A DNA stretch of 15,750 nt from Dehalococcoidales bacterium (GTDB lineage Bacteria; Chloroflexota; Dehalococcoidia; Dehalococcoidales; UBA3254): positions 1-15,750 of the forward strand of contig JAFGOB010000106.1 in assembly GCA_016926695.1 (NCBI GenBank), read 5' to 3'. Position 1 is the first letter of the stretch; each line of letters begins with the position of its first letter. A program made the position numbers and the translations under genes. A model generated the notes under the pieces. The model worked only from the letters and a program-made list of their open reading frames with translations, had not been told where the DNA came from and ran no database searches. This document shows positions 7,111 to 12,789 of this stretch, in pieces.

Positions 7111-8028
7111 ATGTTTGAAAGGATTCTTTTGCCCCTGGATGGCTCCGAACTGGCTGAATCAGCTCTTCCTTATGTTTGTGATCTTGCCGGACAGTTGAAC
7201 GCCGAAGTATTTCTGCTGCATGTTTGCCCTCAGGAACACCAGTCCTATCTTCATATGCATCAAATCTACATGAATACCATTGCGGAAACGTTGACTAAAA
7301 GGATAGCCCAGATGACCGAAGGGCACAGTCTGGCCAAAGTACAGGCAGAGGTAATTACCGGAGACGCCACCAAGATTATATTTGACTACGTGAAACTGAA
7401 ATCTATCGGTATGGTGATTATCACCACCTACGGTACATCGGGAATACGGCCCTGGGCCATGGGCAACGTGGCTGATAAAATTATCCGTGGAGCTGGAGTG
7501 CCGACCCTGCTGGTGCGGAACAAGGAACACAGTGCGGTAAAGGAACAAAAAGTCGATATCCAGAAGATATTGCTCCCGCTGGACAACTCGGACGCCAGCA
7601 AAGTCGCCGTGCCGTATGCGGTAGAGCTGGCAAAAAAGCTCAGCGCCTCCATCACTCTTTTCAGCCTGACCCATACATCATATGCCCAGAATATCGACGG
7701 AGCAGGCATGGGAACGGCCATGGGAGCCGGAATCGGAGTCAACTGGGATGCCATTGATGCCGCTTCAAAAAAGTATACAGACGATTTCCTGGAAGGAATA
7801 GCCGGCGGCATCCGGCAGGAAGGAGTCCAGGTCAACCATGACAGCTACATCGGCATGGATGCCGCCTTTGAAATACTGGAAATGGAAAAGAAAATAGCGG
7901 CCGATATAGTGGTAATGGCGACCAGGGGCCGTTCACAAATTGCCCGCTGGGCCCTGGGCAGCGTGGCCGAAAAAGTGCTGCGGGAGGGCAGCAGGCCCAT
8001 CCTTCTGATAAACGAAAAAACGGGGTAG
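7111..8028 (+). CDS. Universal stress protein, two tandem UspA domains
   Basis: This 305-residue cytoplasmic protein is built of two Usp domains. Domain 1 begins FERILLPLDGSELAESAL and runs to about residue 140; domain 2 begins KILLPLDNSDASKVAVPYA (152-170) and runs to the end. Usp proteins bind nucleotides or act in stress survival; no reaction can be assigned. The usual ATP-binding pattern GxxG-x(6)-GS is altered in both halves: G108TSG111 with GN (118-119) in domain 1, and G273RSQ276 with GS (283-284) in domain 2. Domain 2 has a Gly/Ala/Met-rich insertion at about 197-210. The start is supported by AGGAG 9 bp upstream and by a strong sigma-70 promoter. It appears to be transcribed alone; no terminator was seen before rplU. 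Confidence 0.93.
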   Translation: MFERILLPLDGSELAESALPYVCDLAGQLNAEVFLLHVCPQEHQSYLHMHQIYMNTIAETLTKRIAQMTEGHSLAKVQAEVITGDATKIIFDYVKLKSIGMVIITTYGTSGIRPWAMGNVADKIIRGAGVPTLLVRNKEHSAVKEQKVDIQKILLPLDNSDASKVAVPYAVELAKKLSASITLFSLTHTSYAQNIDGAGMGTAMGAGIGVNWDAIDAASKKYTDDFLEGIAGGIRQEGVQVNHDSYIGMDAAFEILEMEKKIAADIVVMATRGRSQIARWALGSVAEKVLREGSRPILLINEKTG

Positions 8029-8102
8029 AAGTAACAGGTAAGAAGGACAACCACTATTCCCCGGTGATGCGGATTGCATTCAGCGGCCCGGTTCTGTTAA
8101 AA

Positions 8103-8108
8103 TATAAT
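8103..8108 (+). promoter_or_regulatory. -10 element of the rplU-rpmA-rpmE operon
   Basis: A perfect TATAAT lies 12 bp before the rplU Shine-Dalgarno. The -35 is weak (TTCAGC at 8079-8084, 18-bp spacer). Transcription would start about 8114-8116, leaving a leader of only about 17 nt, too short for a structured autoregulatory element. Confidence 0.5.
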
Positions 8109-8131
8109 GTTGTACTTAATGGAGGTGTGCC

Positions 8132-8455
8132 ATTTACGCTATTATTGAAACCTGTGGCAAACAATACAAGGTGGCTCCCGGAGATAAGGTGGATGTTGAT
8201 ATCAGCGGCGCCGGCGCCGGAGATAAGGTGGAACTGAACAGGGTCCTGCTTATTTCCGGTGATGAAGGTGTGATTGTAGGCGCTCCCGCGATTGAGGGAG
8301 CCAAGGTCATGGCGACATCACAGGGTCCTGTTAAAGGGGATAAAATAATCGTCCTCAAGTTCAAGCACAAGGACCACTACACCAGGAAAGCCGGTCATCG
8401 CCAGAAATATACCCGGCTGGTTATCAACGACATCGTTAAACCGGACGCAAACTAA
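8132..8455 (+). CDS. rplU: 50S ribosomal protein L21, apparently starting at ATT
   Basis: L21 is a 50S subunit protein that binds 23S rRNA. The translated product from 8132 is 107 residues, close to the usual 103 or so. Codons from 8135 read YAIIETCGKQYKV, the almost invariant L21 N-terminus (normally MYAIIETGGKQYKV). The codon in the Met position is ATT (8132-8134). The frame is closed by TAA at 8117-8119, and no ATG, GTG or TTG lies between that stop and the Tyr codon. GGAGG (8121-8125) sits 6 nt before the ATT, ideal spacing. The next in-frame standard start is GTG 8171, which would delete 13 conserved residues and has no Shine-Dalgarno. The C-terminal KFKHKDHYTRKAGHRQKYT block is typical of L21. 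It is first gene of the rplU-rpmA-rpmE operon. Confidence 0.93.
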   Translation: MYAIIETCGKQYKVAPGDKVDVDISGAGAGDKVELNRVLLISGDEGVIVGAPAIEGAKVMATSQGPVKGDKIIVLKFKHKDHYTRKAGHRQKYTRLVINDIVKPDAN

Positions 8456-8476
8456 ATCTGAAAGAGGTGAATTCAA

Positions 8477-8734
8477 TTGGCTCATAAAAAGGGTGGAGGA
8501 AGCTCTACTAACGGCCGGGACAGTCCCGGACAGAGACTGGGTGTAAAAAAATATGGTGGAGAATCCGTAATAGCGGGTAACATTATCATCCGCCAGCATG
8601 GAACCAAGATCCATCCCGGCAACAATGTCGGGCTGGGGAGGGATTATACCATATATTCTTTGATAGACGGTAAGGTCAAGTTTGAACCATACGCGAAAAA
8701 TAAAAAGAAAGTTAGTGTTTACGCTGAGCAATAA
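8477..8734 (+). CDS. rpmA: 50S ribosomal protein L27
   Basis: L27 is a 50S protein whose N-terminal tail reaches the peptidyl transferase centre. The 85-residue sequence starts [20 protein letters not shown] and contains the family segment [20 protein letters not shown]. The start codon is TTG (8477), fixed by the conserved N-terminus and by AAAGAGGTGA at 8461-8470. There is no N-terminal extension of the kind removed by the Prp protease in Firmicutes, so no processing is expected. The gene lies 21 bp after rplU and 2 bp before rpmE. Confidence 0.97.
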   Translation: MAHKKGGGSSTNGRDSPGQRLGVKKYGGESVIAGNIIIRQHGTKIHPGNNVGLGRDYTIYSLIDGKVKFEPYAKNKKKVSVYAEQ

Positions 8735-8736
8735 TT

Positions 8737-8943
8737 ATGAAAGAAAAGATACATCCCAAATATTACCCTGATGCACAGGTTGTCTGCTCCTGCGGCAATG
8801 TCTTTACCACCGGCTCCACTAAAAAGCAACTGCACGTAGAGTTGTGCAGCAAATGCCATCCATTTTTCACCGGTGAAAGGAAAATGATCGATACAGCCGG
8901 AAGAGTGGAAAGGTTCAAACAGCGCTTTAACTTAACCGACTAA
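8737..8943 (+). CDS. rpmE: 50S ribosomal protein L31, zinc-binding (C+) type
   Basis: This 68-residue L31 carries the zinc ligands Cys17, Cys19, Cys37 and Cys40, with the family motif [10 protein letters not shown]. It is therefore the zinc-containing C+ form, which in other bacteria can serve as a zinc store. The ATG is two bases after the rpmA stop and lacks a clear Shine-Dalgarno, so translational coupling to rpmA is likely. A Rho-independent terminator follows directly. Pairing of rpmE with a DUF1385 gene is also familiar in Firmicutes. Confidence 0.96.
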   Translation: MKEKIHPKYYPDAQVVCSCGNVFTTGSTKKQLHVELCSKCHPFFTGERKMIDTAGRVERFKQRFNLTD

Positions 8944-8960
8944 AGTTCCGGAGTTTTACT

Positions 8961-8995
8961 AAAGGGGGCGGAACTGTGTTTCCGCTCCTTTTTAT
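8961..8995 (+). terminator. Rho-independent terminator after rpmE
   Basis: GGGGGCGGAA (8964-8973) pairs with TTCCGCTCCT (8980-8989), including G-T pairs, around a 6-nt loop. The stem is followed by a T-rich run to about 8995, and AAA upstream can extend the stem. It closes the ribosomal protein operon 18 bp after the rpmE stop. Confidence 0.85.
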
Positions 8996-9009
8996 TTGAC
9001 AGGCAAAAT

Positions 9010-9930
9010 ATGGCAGAACAAAAGTTCTATTATGGCGGACAGGCAGTTATTGAAGGCGTGATGATGCGCGGCAAGAAGGTCATGGCTACCGCAATGCGCA
9101 GGCCGAACGGTGAGATAGGAATAGACTTCCGGCCTCTGTCTTCACTCTATACGGGAAAGTGGAGGAAAATGCCTCTCGTCCGGGGGATAATCGTGCTGAT
9201 TGAGTCCATGGTCCTGGGAATCCAGACGCTGATGACTTCCGCCAATGTCGCACTGGAGGAAGAACAAACCAAACTTTCAGGCTGGACCATGTGGGGTATC
9301 ATACTGGGCGCCATGGCTTTCGCCGTAGCGGTCTTTTTTATCGGTCCGCTTTATCTTACCAATCTGATGCGGAACTATCTGGAGTCTTCTATTGTTTTCA
9401 ACCTGATTGAAGGCATTATCCGCGTGGCCATCTTCATCGGCTATCTTAAGCTCATCTCAATGATGGGAGATATAAAAAGGGTCTTCGCCTACCATGGGGC
9501 CGAGCACAAGTCCATCAACGCCTACGAAGCCGGCGTACCGCTGGATGTAGAATCGACCCGTCCTTTCAGCACAGCCAATCCGCGCTGCGGAACCAGCTTC
9601 CTTTTCGCCGTTATGCTTATCGCCATACTGGTCTTTTCACTGGTGGGCAAACCCTCCTTCTATATCATGATCGCATCCCGGGTCCTGCTGCTGCCGGTAA
9701 TAGCCGCATTGGGCTATGAGTTTATCTATTTCACCTCCCGCCATAGTGAAAACCTCGTTATGCGGGCCATCCTGACTCCCGGTCTGTGGCTACAGAAATT
9801 GACTACCCGTGAACCTGATGACAAGCAGATCGAGGTCGGACTGGCCGCGCTGAAGAGGGTGCTGGAGGATGAACAGCCGGCCAGGATTGCGGCTACCGCA
9901 GTTACCATTCCGGCTGTGGCGGAAAGATAA
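9010..9930 (+). CDS. DUF1385 family integral membrane protein
   Basis: This 306-residue protein belongs to the DUF1385 family (YqhQ-like), whose function is not established. Family hallmarks are YYGGQAVIEGVMMRG (7-21), YHGAEHKSINAYEAG (161-175), PRCGTSFLF (191-199) and PGLWLQKLTTREPDD (257-271). Hydrophobic segments at about 95-120, 133-151, 196-213 and 219-241 suggest several membrane spans. The conserved His and Glu in HGAEHK are candidate metal or catalytic residues (inference). The Shine-Dalgarno is weak. The gene begins only 15 bp after the terminator of the ribosomal operon, with no separate promoter visible, so it may depend on read-through or on a promoter inside rpmE. hisI follows after 23 bp. 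Confidence 0.9.
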   Translation: MAEQKFYYGGQAVIEGVMMRGKKVMATAMRRPNGEIGIDFRPLSSLYTGKWRKMPLVRGIIVLIESMVLGIQTLMTSANVALEEEQTKLSGWTMWGIILGAMAFAVAVFFIGPLYLTNLMRNYLESSIVFNLIEGIIRVAIFIGYLKLISMMGDIKRVFAYHGAEHKSINAYEAGVPLDVESTRPFSTANPRCGTSFLFAVMLIAILVFSLVGKPSFYIMIASRVLLLPVIAALGYEFIYFTSRHSENLVMRAILTPGLWLQKLTTREPDDKQIEVGLAALKRVLEDEQPARIAATAVTIPAVAER

Positions 9931-9953
9931 CCACAGTCAGAGAGGTGTTATAC

Positions 9954-10364
9954 ATGGAAAATCTTGAAGAAGGAAATACGCTGCAACTGGATTTTTCCAA
10001 GCTGGCTGCGGTTGCTCAAAAATGCCCTGAGGTAATCCCCGTGGCAGTCCAGAATATCGATACTGGCGAAGTGATACTGGTAGCTTATGCCAACCGAACT
10101 GCCCTGGAAGCTGCCTTGAAAAGCCGCACTGCGGTATTCTGGTCGACTTCACGCAACGAACTGTGGGAGAAAGGAAAGACCTCAGGAGAGGTTTTCGACC
10201 TTATTGAAGTTTATGTCAACTGCGAGCAGAACTCGCTCATGTACAGGGTCCGTCCCCGCAGAGGCGGCATATGCCACACCAAAAACCGGCGGGGCGAAGC
10301 CCGCAACTGCTATTACCGCCGCCTGGACATGGATACCGGCAAGCTGGAAAACCTGGACCCGTAG
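9954..10364 (+). CDS. hisI: Phosphoribosyl-AMP cyclohydrolase (divergent metal motif)
   Basis: HisI opens the adenine ring of phosphoribosyl-AMP, the third step of histidine synthesis. I chose ATG 9954 (136 residues) because AGAGGTG (9941-9947) sits at the right distance; the in-frame GTG at 9945 falls inside that Shine-Dalgarno. Family features are VILVAYANRTALEAAL and FWSTSRNELWEKGKTSGE. Cys90, Cys107 (in CHT) and Cys119 (in NCYYR) match the zinc cysteines. The usual Asp-Cys-Asp-x-Asp magnesium motif reads N89-C-E-Q-N93, and the loop between CHT and the last Cys is longer than usual. I recall an N-C-E-x-N subfamily annotated as HisI but cannot verify its activity. Convergent with hisA, 5 bp apart. 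Confidence 0.87.
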   Translation: MENLEEGNTLQLDFSKLAAVAQKCPEVIPVAVQNIDTGEVILVAYANRTALEAALKSRTAVFWSTSRNELWEKGKTSGEVFDLIEVYVNCEQNSLMYRVRPRRGGICHTKNRRGEARNCYYRRLDMDTGKLENLDP

Positions 10365-10369
10365 AATGT

Positions 10370-11086
10370 TTACCTGCCGGCAACCTGCAAAGCCTGCTTT
10401 AGACTGATGTTTCCCGTATAGAGGGCCTGGCCTATGATGGCGCCTTCCACGCCGATCTTTCTGAGCTGTTCAAGATGCTCCAGTGAAGAAATACCTCCGG
10501 CGGCGATAACAGGCAGGTCGATCCCCTCCACCATATCGGAGAGAGCGCGGTAGTTGGGTCCGGAAAGCGTGCCGTCACGCTCGATATCTGTGTAAATCAG
10601 GCGTTTTACGCCCAGCTTTTTCATTTCCGATGCCAGGTCCAGGGCCTTCAGCTCTGAAGCTTGAAGCCAGCCCCTGGTCGAAACCCATCCGTTCCTGGCG
10701 TCAATGCTGACGATGATGGATTCCGCATAGCGGCGGCAGGCCTTCTCCACCAGTCCCGGGTCTTCAACCGCAACCGTCCCCAGTATGACGCGTTCAATAC
10801 CCATTTTCAGCACAGAGGTGATGGTCTCCAGGCTGCGAATTCCCCCGCCCAACTCAGTGGGGACCTGTACCGCCCCGGCGATGGTTTTAATAATCTCCAG
10901 GTTGATCACCTCACCTGCCGCCGCACCGTCCAGGTCAACTATGTGTACGCGGGGCGCCCCCAGCGACTGCCATTGCAGCGCTACATTCAGCGGGTTTTCA
11001 TCATAAACCGTCTCGCGGCTGTAATCGCCCTTGTATAAACGAACGCATTTCCCGTTGCGCAGGTCTACGGCTGGAATAATTTCCAT
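10370..11086 (-). CDS. hisA: ProFAR isomerase (HisA)
   Basis: HisA is the (beta/alpha)8 barrel enzyme that isomerises ProFAR to PRFAR, the fourth step of histidine synthesis. Length (238 residues) and motifs are canonical: IPAVDLRNGKCVRL with catalytic Asp8, ELGGGIR (78-84), VSIDARNG with Asp129, YTDIERDGTLSGPN (165-178) and AAGGISS (195-201). These show both phosphate-binding halves. ATG 11086 has GAGGAT at good spacing upstream. It is transcribed toward hisI, and the two stops are 5 bp apart with no terminator between them, so transcripts probably overlap. A bifunctional HisA/TrpF (PriA) activity, known in Actinobacteria, cannot be excluded from sequence alone. Confidence 0.96.
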   Translation of the reverse strand: MEIIPAVDLRNGKCVRLYKGDYSRETVYDENPLNVALQWQSLGAPRVHIVDLDGAAAGEVINLEIIKTIAGAVQVPTELGGGIRSLETITSVLKMGIERVILGTVAVEDPGLVEKACRRYAESIIVSIDARNGWVSTRGWLQASELKALDLASEMKKLGVKRLIYTDIERDGTLSGPNYRALSDMVEGIDLPVIAAGGISSLEHLEQLRKIGVEGAIIGQALYTGNISLKQALQVAGR

Positions 11087-11137
11087 TTCACATATCCTCA
11101 GTTAATTAAAATTCCTTCACTTATATAATACCTTTAA

Positions 11138-11172
11138 TTTGCTTCGTCGTTACACTTATCGCAATGACGAAA
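11138..11172. repeat. Degenerate dispersed palindrome (TTGCTTCGTCG...CGCAATGACGA type)
   Basis: TTCGTCGTT (11143-11151) pairs with AATGACGAA (11163-11171) with one G-T pair, around 11 nt. The wording TTGCTTCGTCG and CGCAATGACGA resembles the abundant intergenic repeat GCTTCGTCGC...CGCAATGACG that I recall from many environmental and Dehalococcoidia-like genomes. This copy has a degenerate loop. Confidence 0.5.
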
Positions 11173-11271
11173 CGAAACAAGTGCTATATATAATATATAT
11201 TCGGTATCTTTATGCCCATGCTGCCCGTGTATTGGCAATTAGTTGTGTACGTACCCCGGCTTTTATTTTCA

Positions 11272-11292
11272 CTTCACCCCTCGAGGGAGAAG
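11272..11292. repeat. Imperfect hairpin repeat with CCCTCGAGGG core
   Basis: CTTC (11272-11275) and GAAG (11289-11292) flank a perfect CCCTCGAGGG palindrome (11278-11287) with one mismatch between the arms. It looks like a decayed copy of the hairpin at the right end of the window (15727-15747), which has the same CTTC, TCGA and GAAG landmarks. Confidence 0.4.
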
Positions 11293-11314
11293 AATGTGTC
11301 AGATTGTACCAGCT

Positions 11315-11335
11315 TCTTCCTTTTTTAAAGGAAGA
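11315..11335. other. A/T-rich hairpin
   Basis: TCTTCCTTT (11315-11323) and AAAGGAAGA (11327-11335) form a perfect 9-bp stem with a 3-nt loop. There is no adjacent gene end within 200 bp, so a terminator role is unlikely; it is probably part of the repeat-derived spacer. Confidence 0.4.
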
Positions 11336-11504
11336 CGGGAGATGGATTTTCCTTTTCTCCGTTTCCTCGCCCCTTGTGTTCATCACTATATATATACTTA
11401 GCGAGGTAAACCGGGGTACCTAAGAACGGGCATATATACAGAGAAAACTGGTATTTTTATGCGTGTTATTATAACATTATAGTAACCGCTTTCACAATCT
11501 CCCG

Positions 11505-11545
11505 CCGGTATTTACCGGCCGGTATTTACCATGGGTATTTATCGC
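11505..11545. promoter_or_regulatory. Three tandem 14-bp palindromic repeats before cobO (candidate operator)
   Basis: CCGGTATTTACCGG (11505-11518) has 6-bp inverted arms around TT. It is followed at a 13-14 bp step by CCGGTATTTACC (11519-11530) and a weaker GGGTATTTATC (11533-11543). The array ends about 30 bp before the cobO ATG. Repeated dyads at this location fit a transcription factor operator; an RNA structure is also possible. It does not match the cobalamin riboswitch as I know it. Confidence 0.5.
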
Positions 11546-11575
11546 CGATATTCCCAGGTACAGAGGTAAGCCGCT

Positions 11576-12139
11576 ATGACACAGATAGATGTCAAACTGG
11601 AAAGGAACAAAGAACCGTTCGGGCCCGGACTGGTACAGGTTTTCACCGGAGACGGCAAGGGTAAAACCACGGCCGCCCTGGGCACGGTCATCAGGGCCAT
11701 CGGACACGGATTGAGGGTCTATATTGTCTTCTTCATGAAGGGTGACTATTCTTACGGTGAGCGTAATACACTCAAGCAATTGCCGGGCGTTACTCTGGAA
11801 AGCTTCGGAGACGAAGATTTTGTCTATCCGAACCGCATCAAACCGGAGCAGGTAGAGCAGGCCGGAAAAGCCCTGGAGGCTGCCCGCTCCGCCATGTTAA
11901 GCGGGGATTACGACCTAGTAGTGCTGGACGAGATCAACCTGGCAGCCACCTTCAAACTGATACAGGTAGAGGATATCCTACAACTGATCAGGGATAAACC
12001 GCAAAACGTGGAGCTGATATTGACCGGGCGCAGGGCCGATACAAGGATCGTGGAAGCCGCGGACCTGGTCACCGAGATGCTGCTGATCAAACATCCCTTC
12101 GACCGGGGCATTCACTCCCGCATGGGAATCGAATACTAG
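11576..12139 (+). CDS. cobO: Cob(I)yrinic acid a,c-diamide adenosyltransferase
   Basis: CobO/BtuR-type enzymes transfer the 5'-deoxyadenosyl group of ATP to reduced corrinoid, making the adenosylated cobalamin precursor. The 187-residue protein has the variant P-loop TGDGKGKTT (24-32), VLDEIN (116-121), LTGRRAD (149-155) and the C-terminal HPFDRGIHSRMGIEY, all typical of this family rather than of PduO or EutT. The ATG follows AGAGGT at 8 bp. rdgB begins 5 bp after the stop, so the two are likely cotranscribed. Palindromic repeats upstream suggest specific regulation. No other corrinoid gene is in the window, so salvage versus de novo synthesis cannot be decided. Confidence 0.95.
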   Translation: MTQIDVKLERNKEPFGPGLVQVFTGDGKGKTTAALGTVIRAIGHGLRVYIVFFMKGDYSYGERNTLKQLPGVTLESFGDEDFVYPNRIKPEQVEQAGKALEAARSAMLSGDYDLVVLDEINLAATFKLIQVEDILQLIRDKPQNVELILTGRRADTRIVEAADLVTEMLLIKHPFDRGIHSRMGIEY

Positions 12140-12144
12140 CCGCT

Positions 12145-12738
12145 ATGACCGAGCTTTTGCTGGCTACCAACAATCCCGGCAAGGCGGAGGAGTTCCGCAG
12201 CCTGCTGGCAGGCTGCGGTTACGAGCTTGTAACGCCGGCGGCGCTGGGCCTGAATTTTGAGGTGGACGAGCACGGCCAGACCTACGAGGAGAATGCCCGT
12301 CTTAAAGCCCTGGCCGGTCTCAATGCCAGCGGTCTGCTGACACTGGCGGATGATTCGGGACTGGAGATAGAAGCCCTGGGAGGCGAGCCGGGCATCCGCT
12401 CCTCGCGCTACGCCGGAGAGAACACCAGCGATAAAGAGCGGGTGGATTACCTGCTGGCAAAGCTAAATAATGTGTCTGAAGACCGGCGTAAAGCCTGTTT
12501 CCGCTGTGTTATAGCACTGGCCTGGCCCGAAGGCCGGACCGACTATTGTGAAGGCCGCTGCGACGGAACCATTATTTCTACACCCAGGGGTGACGCCGGA
12601 TTCGGTTACGACCCCGTCTTTTATTTTCCGGAACTGGGCAAGACCATGGCCGAGCTGCCTGCGGAAATCAAGAACTCCGTCAGCCACCGCGGTCTGGCCG
12701 CACGGAAAGCCCGCAGGCTGTTACAATCCGTAAAATAA
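12145..12738 (+). CDS. rdgB: XTP/dITP diphosphatase (RdgB/HAM1 family)
   Basis: This enzyme hydrolyses non-canonical purine nucleoside triphosphates (dITP, XTP) to monophosphates, keeping them out of DNA and RNA. The 197-residue sequence shows all family motifs: ATNNPGK (7-13), ADDSGLEIEALGG (68-80), FGYDPVF (153-159) and SHRG (180-183). Asp70 is in the position of the proposed catalytic aspartate. It starts 5 bp after cobO with only a weak Shine-Dalgarno inside the cobO end, so translational coupling is likely. A promoter for moaA follows directly after its stop. Confidence 0.96.
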   Translation: MTELLLATNNPGKAEEFRSLLAGCGYELVTPAALGLNFEVDEHGQTYEENARLKALAGLNASGLLTLADDSGLEIEALGGEPGIRSSRYAGENTSDKERVDYLLAKLNNVSEDRRKACFRCVIALAWPEGRTDYCEGRCDGTIISTPRGDAGFGYDPVFYFPELGKTMAELPAEIKNSVSHRGLAARKARRLLQSVK

Positions 12739-12741
12739 AGG

Positions 12742-12750
12742 TGCTATAAT
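12742..12750 (+). promoter_or_regulatory. Extended -10 promoter of moaA-moaC
   Basis: TGCTATAAT combines a perfect -10 hexamer (12745-12750) with a TGN extension. The best -35 is a weak TTACAA (12721-12726). Transcription would start near 12757, giving a leader of about 33 nt with AAAAGGAA before the moaA ATG. That is too short for the molybdenum cofactor riboswitch. Confidence 0.55.
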
Positions 12751-12789
12751 AAGGTTGAAATATTTCACCTGTAGAAAAGGAACATAGCC

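Larger units (their letters stand above)
11087..11575. other. 489-bp gene-free region with degenerate repeats, between hisA and cobO
   Basis: No credible coding frame is present: the only open frame (11139-11423) has no Shine-Dalgarno and no recognisable sequence. The stretch is AT-rich and holds a degenerate palindromic repeat (11138-11172), a long-range inverted repeat (11251-11259 and 11411-11419) around two hairpins (11272-11292, 11315-11335), and a set of 14-bp palindromic repeats just before cobO (11505-11545). It also contains the divergent promoters of hisA and cobO, neither of which has a good -35. Confidence 0.7.

Noticed and set aside
8171..8455. GTG 8171 as the rplU start
   Set aside because: It removes the conserved YAIIETCGKQYK segment and lacks a Shine-Dalgarno, while the upstream ATT fits both conservation and spacing.
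9945..9953. GTG 9945 as the hisI start
   Set aside because: It overlaps the AGAGGTG that serves as Shine-Dalgarno for ATG 9954.
11505..11545. CRISPR array
   Set aside because: Three short palindromic repeats at 13-14 bp steps have no spacers and no cas genes nearby.
11424..11575. Cobalamin riboswitch upstream of cobO
   Set aside because: I could not find the conserved B12-box or the surrounding conserved segments; the repeats there are short DNA palindromes instead.
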